Below, in pieces: positions 1-9,905 of a stretch of DNA of 64,000 bases. The stretch covers positions 1,116,001-1,180,000 of the forward strand of contig JAYJMM010000092.1 of the NCBI GenBank assembly GCA_037349105.1. Reading direction: 5' to 3'. Below the pieces are notes generated by a model. That model did not search any database and was not told the origin of the DNA. It saw only the letters and a list, made by a program, of their open reading frames with translations. Source of the stretch: Limnomonas spitsbergensis (taxonomy: Eukaryota; Chlorophyta; Chlorophyceae; Chlamydomonadales). Position 1 is the stretch's first letter, and every line of letters starts with the position of its first letter. Both the position numbers and the translations under genes were made by a program.

Positions 1-470
1 GCCAATGCTGTGCAGCAACAGGGGGGCACCGCCGCTGCCGTGCCGCAACAGGGGGGCGCTGCCGCTGCCTTGCAGCAACAAGGGGGCACCGCCGCTACTG
101 TGCAGCAACATTTGGGCACCGCCGCTGCCGTGCAGCAACAGGGGGGCACTGCCGCTGCCGTGCAGCAACAAGGAGGCACCGCCGCTGCCGTGCAGCAACA
201 TTTGGGCACCGCTGCTGCTGTGCAGCAACAGGGGAGCACCCCCGCTGCTGTGCAGCAACAGGGGGGCACCGCCGCTGCCGTGCAGCAACAGGGGGGCACC
301 GCCGCTGCCGTGCAGCAACAAGGGGGCACCGCCGCTGCCGTGCATCAATATTTGGGCACCGCCGCTGCTGTGCAGCAACAGGGGGGCACCGCCGCTGTCG
401 TGCAGCAACAAGGGGGCACCACCGCTGCCGTGCAGCAACATTCGGGCACCGCCGCTGCCGTGCAGCAGCA
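1..470 (+). repeat. 30-bp coding minisatellite, about 15 units (VQQQGGTAAA-type decapeptide)
   Basis: The unit encodes VQQQGGTAAA, with a recurrent variant VQQHLGTAAA about every third or fourth unit, which implies a higher-order repeat. It merges into a CAG run of about eight codons at 463-483. Because the unit is a multiple of three without stops, other frames are also open; only the QQQGGTAAA frame leads into the RING domain. Confidence 0.9.
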
Positions 471-2192
471 GCAGCAGCAGCAGCGCCCAGCAGCTGGTAC
501 CGCTGTGGCCCCTCCGGCGTTGAGCGCACAGCAGCTGCAGCAAGTGTGTAGTATGATGGAAGCGGCGAGGGCCAAGGCGTTGGTTGCCGCCGCCATGCCT
601 GTGGTGGTCCCTAATGCTGACGACGACGAAGAGTGTGCGCTGTGTATGGAAAATGTCAGGAATGTGGTGTTCCAGCCCTGCGGCCATGTGACGGTCTGCT
701 CCAAGTGCTGTGACAACATCCGCAAGAGCAACAGCCCGCTGGTGAGTAGGTTGATGGTTCAGGGCAGCCTTAGCTGTTTTGAGCGTGTCCAGGGTTTAGG
801 CCCCTAGGCCCTGGGCCCTCAGACTAGAGATTGACTGGAAAATTAGCGAAGTTTCCTTTAGTTTGTGAAAATACAACTCCTGGATTAGCAGGGCCGTGCA
901 CTCTGAGATATGAGGACTCTTTGACCCCTTGCCAACAGATAGCCTACCCGTTGCTATGGCCAAACGGGTGGCTTCCTAAGTCCGTGCCTCACGTTTTATT
1001 TTGCCTCGATCTCTGTATCTCTCCCCCCACGCCTCGATCTCTGTATCTCTCCCCCCACGCCTCAATCTCTGCATCTCTCCGCCCACGCCTCAATCTCTGC
1101 ATCTCTCCCCCCACGCCTCAATCTCTGCATCTCTCCCCCCACGCCTCAATCTCTGCATCTCTCCCCCCACGCCTCAATCTCTGTATCTCTCCCCCCACGC
1201 CTCAATCTCTGCATCTCTCCCCCCACACCTCAATCTCTGTATCTCTCCCCCTACGCCTCAATCTCTGCATCTCTCCCCCCACGCCTCAATCTCTGTATCT
1301 CTCCCCCCACGCCTCAATCTCTGTATCTCTCCCCCCACGCCTCAATCTCTGCATCTCTCCCCCCACACCTCAATATCTGTATCTCTCCCCCTACGCCTCA
1401 ATCTCTGCATCTCTCCCCTCACGCCTCAATCTCTGCATCTCTCCCCCCACGCCTCAATCTCTGCATCTGTCCCCCCACGCCTCAATCTCTGCATTTCTCC
1501 CCCCACGCCTCAATCTCTGTATCTCTCCCCCCACGCCTCAATCTCTGCATCTGTCCCCCCACGCCTCAATCTCTGTATCTCTCCCCCCACGCCTCAATCT
1601 CTGTATCTCTCCCCCCACGCCTCAATCTCTGCATCTCTCCCCCCACACCTCGATCTCTGTATCTCTCCCCCTACGCCTCAATCTCTGCATCTCTCCCCCC
1701 ACGCCTCAATCTCTGTATCTCTCCCCCCACGCCTCAATCTCTGCATCTGTCCCCCCACGCCTCAATCTCTGTATCTCTCCCCCCACGCCTCAATCTCTGC
1801 ATCTCTCCCCCCACACCTCAATCTCTGCATCTCTCCCCCCACACCTCAATCTCTGTATCTCTCCCCCCACGCCTCATTTTCTGCATCTGTCCCCCCACGC
1901 CTCAATCTCTGTATCTCTCGCCCCACGCCTCATTTTCTGCATCTCTCCCCCCACGCCTCATTTTCTGCATCTCTCCCCCCACGCCTCAATCTCTGTATCT
2001 CTCCCCCCACGCCTCATTTTCTGCATCTCTCCCCCCTCGCCTCATTTTCTGCATCTCTCCCCCCACGCCTCATTTTCTGCATCTCTCCCCCCACGCCTCG
2101 ATCTCTGTATCTCTCCACCCTCGCCTCTGCAGTGCCCGATCTGCCGTGCTGACATTGAGGACATCTACCTCCTGTCCTATATCCTAACGTGA
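1..2192 (+). CDS. RING-HC finger protein, probable E3 ubiquitin ligase (5' partial, two exons)
   Basis: Exons 1-741 and 2133-2192, joined in phase 0 through GT-AG ends. The frame is open from base 1 with no early ATG, so the true start lies left of the window. In order: a decapeptide repeat array (to about residue 155), a short Gln run, a linker, an acidic DDDEE stretch, then a C-terminal RING. The RING ligands are CALC (C212, C215), FQPCGH, CSKC and, only after splicing, CPIC in exon 2, giving C-x2-C, C-x-H, C-x2-C, C-x2-C. The protein ends 16 residues after the last ligand pair. C-terminal C3HC4 RINGs with the FQPCGH core are typical of XIAP-, Mindbomb- and neuralized-type E3 ligases, so ubiquitin transfer is inferred; the substrate is unknown. 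Without splicing the domain would lack its last zinc-binding pair, which supports the intron. Confidence 0.85.
1010..2125 (+). repeat. 28-bp intronic minisatellite (about 40 units) ending at the acceptor of the RING gene
   Basis: Units of the type CCTCAATCTCTGCATCTCTC followed by a C run fill most of the intron (742-2132). They vary between CTGCAT and CTGTAT and between CAATCT and CATTTT. The last unit runs into CCTCTGCAG at 2124-2132, the acceptor before the exon-2 codon TGC. The array is pyrimidine-rich on the sense strand, so it works as an extended polypyrimidine tract whose internal units lack the AG. Confidence 0.9.
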
Positions 2193-2215
2193 ACGGGGGG
2201 CGAGGAGGCTCAATG

Positions 2216-3240
2216 CCATGGCTCTACAGGGCATGCGGATGGAGGGGTGTTGCCTGTGGAGCTTTGAGCGACGCGACTCGCTCAAAGCTGTACGGGGCTT
2301 GAGGACAGGAGGTCTACCTCATCTGATGTGCTCGCGAGGAGGCATGATGCGATTGCTGTACATGCTGCCGATGTCCTCTGATGTGGGCAGGAGGATGGAA
2401 TTGATGTGGTGGTTTACCGGCGGAGCCCTGTGACTTACAAGGCGCGATGCTAAATTGCTGACGGACCTTTCTATATCCTCTGCCTGAAGAGGGGCGTTCG
2501 GGTCAGAGAAGACACTTTTTATTTTGGCGGATCACTCAGGGAGTCTGATTTCTTCCGCAGAGGGTGTATTCGTCATGTGATCTTGGCTTGAGGAGGTGGA
2601 ATGCTATTTCTGACGGGTTTTTGCGGATAAGTCGGTGTCATTTAAATAGGGCATGAGGAGGCGTGATGCTATGCTAGTTGGGCATTCAGGAAATCTATAC
2701 CGTTTGAACGGGGCATACATGAGGAAGCGTGATGCTAGTATTGCTGGCGGGGATCTTGGAAATCTATACCGTTTGAACGGGGTATAAGGAAGCGTGATGC
2801 TAGTATTGCTGGCGGGGATCTTGGAAATCTAATTCGTTTGAACGGGGTACCGTATAAGGAAGCGTGATGCTAGTATTGCTGGCGGGGATCTTGGAAATCT
2901 AATTCGTTTGAACGGGGTATAAGGAAGCGTGATGCTAGTATTGCTGGCGGGGATCTTGGAAATCTAATTCGTTTGAACGGGGTATAAGGAAGCGTGATGC
3001 TAGTATTGCTGGCGGGGATCTTGGAAATCTAATTCGTTTGAACGGGGTATAAGGAAGCGTGATGCTAGTATTGCTGGCGGGGATCTTGGAAATCTAATTC
3101 GTTTGAACGGGGTATAAGGAAGCGTGATGCTAGTATTGCTGGCGGGGATCTTGGAAATCTAATTCGTTTGAACGGGGTATAAGGAAGCGTGATGCTAGTA
3201 TTGCTGGCGGGGCATTTAGGAAATCGACGTTGTTTTAACG
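2216..3240 (+). repeat. 65-bp minisatellite downstream of the RING gene
   Basis: About eight units of near-identical 65-bp sequence (GGAAGCGTGATGCTAGTATT core, GTTTGAACGGGGTAT end) occupy about 2700-3215, preceded by diverged units from about 2216. No coding frame is supported. This is the 3' flank of the RING gene and may be partly transcribed. Confidence 0.85.
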
Positions 3241-3390
3241 GGGCATGTGGAGGCGGAGTGCAATGGCCAGCAGTGTGTGGGGGTGGGGAGCGTGATTGCT
3301 GACTTTGATTAGCCATCTTTAAATCCCGGCACCGCCCTGGTACGAATCTGCTGGAGCGGCCGGCAGGCGTTGCTGTTGTGAACACTGTCA

Positions 3391-3745
3391 ATGATGTTAC
3401 ACCCTTGGGCCCAGCTCAAAAGTCTGGGCTACGTGGGCGCCCAACAAATCGGCTGGGAGTGTAAAAATGGCACTGTGGCTGAAGGATGATGAGGTCGTAG
3501 CATGGCGTGCCTCTGCTGCCCGCGGCTCCGGTGCAAGGATGCACCGAGCGCCGCAACTGCAGTTAGCGATGATTTGTGTGAGTCGCTGTCATTGCATCCT
3601 GGGCAGTTGTTGTTACAAAGTTGACGCAACCACCCACAGCCTTTTGCGAAAGGGCCAGGCAGCGCGAACCGGAGAGAAACCAGTTGGGCAGCTGGGCGCC
3701 CGGCCACGCGGCCGAGCTTTGAGCGGGCCCAGAGGTGTAACGTAC
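3391..3745. mobile_element. Foldback (MITE-like) element with about 55-bp terminal inverted repeats
   Basis: The left arm (3391-3450: GTTACACCCTTGGGCCCAGC ... GTGGGCGCC) matches the reverse complement of the right arm (3690-3742: GGCGCCC ... GGGCCCAGAGGTGTAACGT). The interior of about 240 bp has no convincing gene. Related single arms occur at 14,366-14,402 and 27,693-27,760. No clear target-site duplication can be read, and no transposase is present. It could also be an inverted pair of a short dispersed repeat. Confidence 0.65.
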
Positions 3746-4480
3746 TAACGTTACTGATATCCTGGCATGTCTTTTAGCACCCCTAGTCAGTGTTCAGGGC
3801 ACATAGGCCTTCCTTCACTACTAACACACTCTGCCGTGGCTGGCCCTTTTGGAATCGGTTTGGGACTTTATTTTTAGGGTCAGTCAAATCCTATGCCCTG
3901 AGCCCCTGACTGGCCCTTCCATATCGGAGGTGACGAATCCGGTTCTTTCAAACCTAAGACTTGCATGTTTACTGGCTGGCCCTTTTGGAGAGGGCCATGA
4001 GGTGTATGTGATGATGCTGTATGTCACAGCCTTTTACAGCATCAGCACGCACAAGGGGCCCTGATACTAACAGGGCCCCCCTGTGCTGTCACTACCGTAT
4101 GTAGAACACAAAAAACACATAGGCTTCGCTTACAATTAATTGATTATTGGCCTATGCGGACATGGTTGCGCGCTAATAACAATTCAGAATTCGCCGATGC
4201 GTCAGGTGCCCAAACAACTATTTGGGGGGTGCGCGCTATGAATGCAAAACATCATATTTTTGAGACAAAATTGCGCGCTAGCCCGCGACTGTTTGATTCG
4301 ACATCCGTTCAGTGATCGTTGTCAAGTTTGCCCAACAGTGATTATATTAAGGCGTGGTATACCACGAATCGTGGTAAAACGGGGTTAATCGACCCTGGCC
4401 ATCGTGGTAAATCCTAGGTTGTCAAATTTTGCAATCGTGACTGGTTATTTAGTCTAACTGCCCTTCAGACAACCATTCCG
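3746..4480. other. Non-coding stretch, nothing recognised apart from a dispersed-repeat copy
   Basis: No coding frame or RNA gene supported. Positions 4112-4200 hold a copy of a dispersed repeat (listed separately). Confidence 0.5.
4112..4200 (+). repeat. Dispersed repeat copy 1 (matches 15,747-15,835)
   Basis: Shares ordered blocks with 15,747-15,835: CACATAGRCTTCGCT, GCGGACATGG, TGCGCGCTAATAA and ATTCA-AAATCGCC. Similarity stops on both sides, as expected for an old transposon fragment. Confidence 0.6.
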
Positions 4481-4539
4481 ACGCGAAGATGTGTTGAACT
4501 CCGAAAGGCCGTAGCGGAAATGTGCTACTTAGGGGCTCT

Positions 4540-4870
4540 ATCTGGGACGAATGCCTTTCACGCACGAGTCGTACTTCGACGACGGCGAAATGCGAAGGGA
4601 GTGGCTGCAAGATCTCGGCTTCCACGACAGCTTCAACAAGATTATGTGGCAATAAAGTATCTGCAAAGTGATTGGCGGGACTTACAAAACGTGATCGTCG
4701 GACAGGAATCAACTTCATGTTCATTCCTGACCATGTGTGCCAGAGCCTTCCACTCACCACCCCAAGGTTACCTTAAAGAATTTCGTCTACGAGCAGGCCA
4801 TCAGGGTGTGGCTAGAGCAGATAGAAGGCTCGCAGGAAGTTCCAGGAGGCACCCGGCAGTTAGATTTGTG
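4540..4870 (+). pseudogene. Broken coding remnant
   Basis: Protein-like stretches occur in different frames without usable splice sites between them. One around 4555-4655 contains the motif FDDGEMRREWLQDLGFHD. Another at about 4774-4869 reads LKNFVYEQAIRVWLEQIEG and ends in TGA. The frame changes at least once and stops intervene, so this looks like a degraded gene or transposon fragment. Family not recognised. Confidence 0.3.
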
Positions 4871-5069
4871 ACACTCTAGCCAGCATTGTTAAGTTGTGAA
4901 CCTAAATTATGAAACAATGAACGCAACCGGTCCAATAAACACTAGGCGGTTGAATATCTGATGTTCTGTCTCAAGATCATGATGACCCGAATTGTGAAAG
5001 CAAAAGCATTTCCAGTGAAGAATTTTTATGTTTTGCAGAACTGAGACTGTTTCTAAACCGAACCCCAAC

Positions 5070-5152
5070 CGGGGGGTGGCCCCCGGACCCCAATGGCGGG
5101 GGGGCTCGGGCGCCCCCCCGCACCCCCCCCACCGAGGCTTCGCCTCGGAATC
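5070..5152. other. GC-rich stem-loop cluster
   Basis: An extremely GC-rich block with alternating G and C runs ends in a perfect hairpin at 5135-5152 (CCGAGGC, loop TTC, GCCTCGG). The function is unknown; it resembles short palindromic dispersed repeats. Confidence 0.5.
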
Positions 5153-5384
5153 AGGGTAAATCTAAGCTTTTAGAAAGTCCCCACAATGGAGTCATGGTAA
5201 AATGAAGGTTCCTCTAAATCCTTAAAATACACACTGTTGCCCAAGTAGTCCAGCATAACACTACCGGTGACTCATCTGAGCACTACCAGTACCGGTAGCT
5301 AGCAATAATGCTCAGTTCACCCTCCAGTGAGCTCGCCAACACCTTACATCGGTTGCTCGGCCCTCTGACTCCCCTCCTCCCCTT

Positions 5385-5620
5385 CTACCCCTCCATGCAA
5401 CGATTGCAACCTCTCCTCCCCCGCACTCCTCCCTTGCATAATGTCTTCCATGCACCCCTCCTCCCCTCCTCCCCCTTCATGCAACGATTGCAACCTCTCC
5501 TCCCCTTCACTCCTCCCTTGCATGTCTTCCATGCACCCCTCCTCCCCTCCTCCCTTTCTCCCCCTCCATGCAACGATTGCAACCTCTCCTCCCCTGAAGC
5601 TCGTCCATGCACCCCCTCCC
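5385..5620 (+). repeat. Imperfect repeat of about 70-100 bp, three units (ATGCAACGATTGCAACCTCT core)
   Basis: Three copies of the core, at about 5395, 5479 and 5568, are separated by CTCCTCCCC-rich sequence. All frames are open by composition; no gene is inferred. Confidence 0.7.
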
Positions 5621-5665
5621 TCACTGCCTGCTGCTCATCTCCTCACGTTCAGGATACGAGTGAGC

Positions 5666-6181
5666 ATGGCTACCCTGGCGCTGCCCCAATTGAGGCGTGT
5701 GGCTGCGCGCTGCATGACGGCTGAGAATCTGAGATACGTCCATTCTGAGCAACCAGCAGATAAGCAGGTGCGGGTAAGAATAGGTTGGCACTTGGCAATA
5801 GGCATATGTAGCATATATGATGTTGGGTGGCCGCCTGGTCGCCACGGAACTAAGAGCCGATCGGGTTCATGCAGCGCGCTGCCAGTGGCCTCAGGCTCGG
5901 GTAAGAATAGGTTGGCGACAGGCATGTGTAGCATATTCTGGAGGTATGCGGGGTTTCGCAATGCTACTAGGGACACCTGGCGGCAATATCAGCAGCATGA
6001 ACCTGGCCTTGAGACTGGCCTTGAAACTGGCCTTGAAACTGGCCTTAAAACTGGCCTTGAAACTGGCCTTGAAACTGGCCTTGAAACTGGCCTTGAAATT
6101 GGCCTTGAGACAATGACCCCAGCTGCATGGCTGGCCTGTCTCGAGGCTTCCTGGTTGAAGTTGGGGGTAGCTGAATTGTAG
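5666..6181 (+). CDS. Possible small protein with basic N-terminus and LETG repeats (uncertain)
   Basis: From ATG 5666 the product starts MATLALPQLRRVAARCMTAE, which is Arg-rich without acids and looks like an organelle presequence. The frame stays open to 6181 through a 12-bp repeat encoding LETG. A donor-like GTAAGAATAGG follows codon 35 (about 5774), and a second copy of that edge lies at about 5894 (CTCGGGTAAGAATAGG), so the true structure may be a short first exon followed by an intron with a duplicated edge. The opposite strand is also open across the repeat. Function unknown. Confidence 0.3.
   Translation: MATLALPQLRRVAARCMTAENLRYVHSEQPADKQVRVRIGWHLAIGICSIYDVGWPPGRHGTKSRSGSCSALPVASGSGKNRLATGMCSIFWRYAGFRNATRDTWRQYQQHEPGLETGLETGLETGLKTGLETGLETGLETGLEIGLETMTPAAWLACLEASWLKLGVAEL
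6005..6110 (+). repeat. 12-bp minisatellite (CCTTGAAACTGG), about 9 units
   Basis: Units of 12 bp encode LETG on the plus strand and GQFQ on the minus strand. They lie at the 3' end of two possible opposed reading frames. Confidence 0.85.
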
Positions 6182-9055
6182 CTGAACTGTTACCGACGTA
6201 AGGAAAAAAGAAACTGACATCTCTCGCCGGCCACCCACCCAAGGTAAATGTTTCAATTGGAGGTTTGGGAACAGTTCTGTTCCTATCAGGTTGACGAACT
6301 GTTCTTCGGTTGATACGCCTGTGTGTGCTCATCATGTGTGCGCCCCTTCCACCTAAAAGGCTTTTCGTATCCGTCTCGCCAGGATCCGAATTTCTGTTGC
6401 GTCTCCTTCGCACCCCAACGAATAACGCGAGGACGGCCACCACTACCACTCCGCCGCAAATGAGGCCGATGGCAAGCGCATGGCAAGCGCATGGCAAGCG
6501 CATGGCAAGCGCATGAGGCCGTTGGCAAGCGCACTCAGACCAGTCCCCCCACCAGAGCTGCTGTCGGAGGCCGGAGGCGACGGGACCGGGCCTGAAGGAT
6601 GCGTATTGAACGACAGCGCTGTGAGGCTGATGGATGCGGGCATGCCACCGGCGACCAGTGTGCTTCCAAGCTGGCCTGCACGAGCAGGCGGCGGGTGGGT
6701 GGGAAATCTCAGCAACCTAATGGCTTTGGGCCGGAGCCAGCACGCAAGTATGGCCATTCTGCTTGGGCTACTAGTATCGGTAAAAAAAACATTCTGCTTG
6801 GGCTGCTGGTAAAAAGCCATTCTGCTTGGGCTGTCGGTAAAAAAAATCTGCTTGGGCAATCGGTAAAAAGCCATTCTGCTTGGGCCAGCGGTAAAACACC
6901 ATTCTGCTTGGGCCCTTGGTAAAAAATCATTACGCTTGGGCCAGCGGTAAAAAGCCATTCTGCTTGGGCTATTGGTCAAAAGTTTTTCTGCTTGGGCCAT
7001 CGGTCAAGGTTTGACCCCAACCAGGCCTTATATTATCATATAAGCGGCCATGGCGCGGCCCAGCAAAAGTAGGCTTGCAGCCGCGCAATTGTTCCTGTTC
7101 AGAGGCACAAGGGGAGCACTCCCACCGCATGGCGTTCTTGTTGACATGCCTGCCTCTTTTTAAATGGGTGCAGAGGATGCCTCGCCTGCACACCTCTAGT
7201 TAGATTTTTAAGTGACTCAAGCAACAGAGCTGAGCCACTTTGAAGAATTCGTTTGCCAGAGAAAGAAAGAAAGGTACGCCCCAAGGGGGGCGTGAGACTG
7301 AAGGAAACAGCGCAGCCTGGGCCGAACCCACATCCGCACCTTTACCGTCATTGCCAGAGAAAGGGGAATACAGCTTTGACTCACAGGAGCAGAATAGTTC
7401 AGGATACAGCCCGGCCAGCGGGGTCACGTGCAACTTCTCAAAGCTGGCTGCCCACTCCCCCTCTTTTGTCAACTACCGATACTCAAAGCTCGCAGCCCAC
7501 TGCCCCCTTTTTTGACTACGCAAAGCTGGCAGTCCACTCCACCCCTTTGCGCTCCCATTGCTCACCTCCAATGTATGCGTCCCACAATGCGGTTGTGGCA
7601 GCTTGGGCCATTGCTTCCGAGGGCAGCGTTACAGAGCTCGTCACGAAAACAGAGCTGTCGCTTGCAACAGCCAGCCTGCGACGACGGTCCAGAGTATGTC
7701 CACCTCCGCCGCCACTGCAGCCTGATGGCGCTGCCTGCTTCGCGAGCCGCCTGCGAGCGCTCTGGGCGGTTGTGTTGACGACCTTGGTCATGCTGATCTG
7801 CAGGGGTGTGGGGGAGTGGGGGCTAACTTGAGATGATCTTTTGAGGGTCAGCTTTCAAAATTCAAATTCAAATTCGAATTTTGATTAGTGTGGACGGCAG
7901 CTACTGGTTTAGATTTGAATTTAGACCCTTGGATGGCCATTGTCGATCGCATGAGGTTGCAGCGGGGAATATATGGTGCCTCAAACCTCAACCGCTGGAA
8001 TTTGAGCGCCGCTCGTCACTGTTTACATCAGCAAGGCTCTGCGAAACGTTCACCATCATCACGACCTACGGCCTAGGGGGCATGGTGTAGCTAGCCCTGC
8101 AGCTAAAGCTAAAGCTAAAACAGACAATGGGCCGGTAATTGCTTGGTCGCAATTTGCCCAGAGGAGGCCACCAACAATGGTCTGCCGGGTGCCCAGCGGA
8201 GGGCGGGGCCAACGGCGGCTGGTGGTCAATGCTTGGTCGCAATTTGCCCAGCGGCGACTGGGTGCCCATCAGCGGCCGCCAGCCAGCAATGGTCTGCCGG
8301 GTTCAGCGGCGGCTGGTCGTCTGGTGGTGGTGTGCGGCCGACACCAGTGTCTATTTATAAAAGAGCCCACACGGACGAACCTTTTTGAGAAGGGCCTAGT
8401 GTTTATTTTGCAAGCTGAAAGTCCACCTTTGGCAGGCCATCCCAAGGCCAAAGAACAAGACCGGATTGGGAACAGACTTGGTCCGGCCTACGACTGGTTG
8501 CCAAAGCAGAGCATGGTTGACCACGAATGGGCTCCCCGGTCATAGGCTGGAGTGTAGCTGACATGCATGTCGCTGAGTCACGAAAAAATAATCACTGGTG
8601 ACCACCCAGAGGTGGTCTGTCTGTCAAGCATGAAAAGGACACTGCCGCGCTTGTGGTGCTGGTTGGTGTGCTCGCATCTTAACATCTTCCAGCTACCGTA
8701 TCGGTTTCTACCAATTGCTTTCCTTTCTTTCCTCTTGTGCCTACCGCATGCGATGCTCTGCTGAATTGTAAAATCGCACACAAACTGAAGCTGCTCCTGC
8801 GTACAAGCCTTGCCCGGAACCTTGGTAGCCATTCCCTGGCTTTCCTCAGCCATCAACAGGCTTCCACACAACTTCACACATTTATGATCCCATCCCTTAC
8901 ACCAAATCCCCCACCTGATCATATGAACCCGCATCGCCCAACATGTACGTGGCCAGTCCCCTTATGCAAGCCATCTGAAACAGCTCGCTCGAAAGAAACT
9001 CCTGGGCCGTCAGGTTCAATAGAGTCATGTACACGAACACTTCATTGGCCACCAT
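6045..9055 (-). CDS. Probable single-pass membrane protein with extracellular alpha/beta domain (reading frame interrupted by an 11-bp repeat)
   Basis: Three minus-strand exons fit in phase: 9055-8915 (ends phase 0, donor GTGGGG), 7797-7566 (acceptor CTGCAG, ends phase 1, donor GTGAGC) and 6675 downward (acceptor GTGCAG, phase 1). Across the joins the product shows strand/helix segments (LLNLTAQEFLSSELFQ, VFVTSSVTLPSEAMAQAATT, LGSTLVAGGMPASISLTAL), an RRRR patch, a PSPP/SSSGGG stalk, then a transmembrane helix (ICGGVVVVAVLALFVGV) with stop-transfer RRRRNR. The cytoplasmic tail is charged; its 3' end is unresolved (open to 6045 through the 12-bp repeat). The order fits an extracellular domain, stalk, membrane anchor and short tail. 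The helix is in another frame than the stalk because of the 11-bp repeat at 6472-6516. The start is uncertain: ATG 9055 follows a pyrimidine tract that lacks an AG. Confidence 0.5.
6472..6535 (-). repeat. 11-bp tandem repeat at the stalk/transmembrane boundary
   Basis: On the coding strand GCGCTTGCCAT is repeated four times, preceded by a GCGCTTGCCA-ACGGCCTCAT copy that resembles the sequence after the array (CGGCCTCATT). As assembled, the spacing leaves the upstream stalk and the downstream membrane helix in different frames. One unit fewer would make the separation a multiple of three. Confidence 0.75.
6756..7012 (+). repeat. 30-bp-class minisatellite in an intron of the membrane-protein gene
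   Basis: About nine units of CATTCTGCTTGGGC plus a variable ATCGGTAAAAA segment. They lie between the phase-1 donor at 7565 and the acceptor at 6676, so inside the inferred intron. Confidence 0.85.
7240..7345 (+). mobile_element. Fragment of dispersed element (matches 56,750-56,836)
   Basis: Ordered matches to 56,750-56,836: AGAG-TAGAAAAGTACGC-type sequence, GAAGGRAACAG, GGGCCGAA-CCACATCCGC and a final TACC. Both copies end at about the same point. No coding capacity seen. Confidence 0.5.
8140..8330 (+). repeat. Direct duplication of about 90 bp
   Basis: TTGGTCGCAATTTGCCCAG and AATGGTCTGCCGGGT each occur twice in order (about 8142/8233 and 8176/8288). The second copy carries an insertion. 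Confidence 0.7.
8428..8565 (-). mobile_element. Inverted copy of the dispersed element at 56,573-56,700
   Basis: The reverse complement of 56,573-56,700 matches here over about 130 bp, including CCACCTTTGG-AGGCC, TCCGGCCTACGACTG, AAAGCAGAGCATGG, CCACGAAT and the terminal TGTAGCTGACATG. Two copies in opposite orientation 48 kb apart, with a common end, indicate a transposable element. Confidence 0.65.
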
Positions 9056-9375
9056 GGGGGAGGGGAGAGGTGGGATGGGAAGTGGTGGGAGAGAGCGTGC
9101 CAATGAAGGAGAAAAGGGGGGAGACGGTGATGGGGGTGGAGATGGTGGGGAAGAAGGGGGGGATGGTGAGGGAGTAGGAGAGGGCGGACATGGCGGGGGA
9201 GAGGGTGGGGGAGGAGGGATGGGGGGGGGTAGGGGATGGTGTCAGAGGAGGAGCGGGTGGGGGGGGGGGGGGTGAGAGATAGAGGAAGGGTGGTGAAAGT
9301 GGAGGGGATGGTGGGGGGTGGGAGTGATGGGGAGGAGGGGCGCAAGGAGTGGAGTGATGGGGAGAAGAGCAGCCC
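9056..9375 (+). other. Strand-asymmetric purine-rich tract
   Basis: Almost only G and A on the plus strand (GGGGGAG-, GGTGATGG-type runs), so pyrimidine-rich in the sense of the minus-strand membrane-protein gene. It lies directly upstream of the exon at 9055 and may be the intron or 5' flank. No gene seen in it. Confidence 0.6.
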
Positions 9376-9439
9376 AGGAATCCACGGGCCAGGTTTGCGT
9401 GTAGGTGCAGAGAGAAGGGCCAAACCCTAAACCTTAACC

Positions 9440-9900
9440 TGCAAACTTGTTTCCATGCCCAGCCCCGACCCCTTGGCCCGCTCGGTCACCCTTGGCCCGC
9501 TCTTTCATGTCAGGTCCAAGGAATCTGCTGCACCAATCCCAACGTCCCTGTCTCTCTGCCCTCTCATGCTGTCCCCATCTCGCTGCTCCAATCCCACCGT
9601 CCCAATCTTAGTTGCCCGACACCTCCGTCCCCGTCCCCATGCCCTCTCTTGCTCCCCAGCCCGCCCCCCACTGACTGGTTCCCCACCCTTCCTGTCCAAC
9701 CCGTTTAGGGCGGCTCCAAAGAGCCAGTGACAACTGTGAGACCCAACAATGCGGCTAGGCACTACTCCGTCCCTTCGGGCTGCCCACACTTAGAAACGGT
9801 GGTCACAACAACGACCAGCGACGATGGCTTGCCGAGCTGCCATCATACCGCCAAGGCGCCAAGCCAGGACGGGATGCCCTGGTAGAGGTTCTCGACACCG
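9440..9900. other. No supported gene
   Basis: Both strands have open frames of low complexity (C-rich on plus). No domain, clear start or splice pair recognised. Confidence 0.4.
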
Positions 9901-9905
9901 CACCC

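Noticed and set aside
831..2192. 453-residue repeat protein (LCISPPTPQS)
   Set aside because: A translation of the 28-bp intronic minisatellite running into the RING exon 2; only the spliced frame completes a RING.
9025..9423. Pro/Ser/His-rich minus-strand protein
   Set aside because: Composition is explained entirely by the purine/pyrimidine-asymmetric tract.
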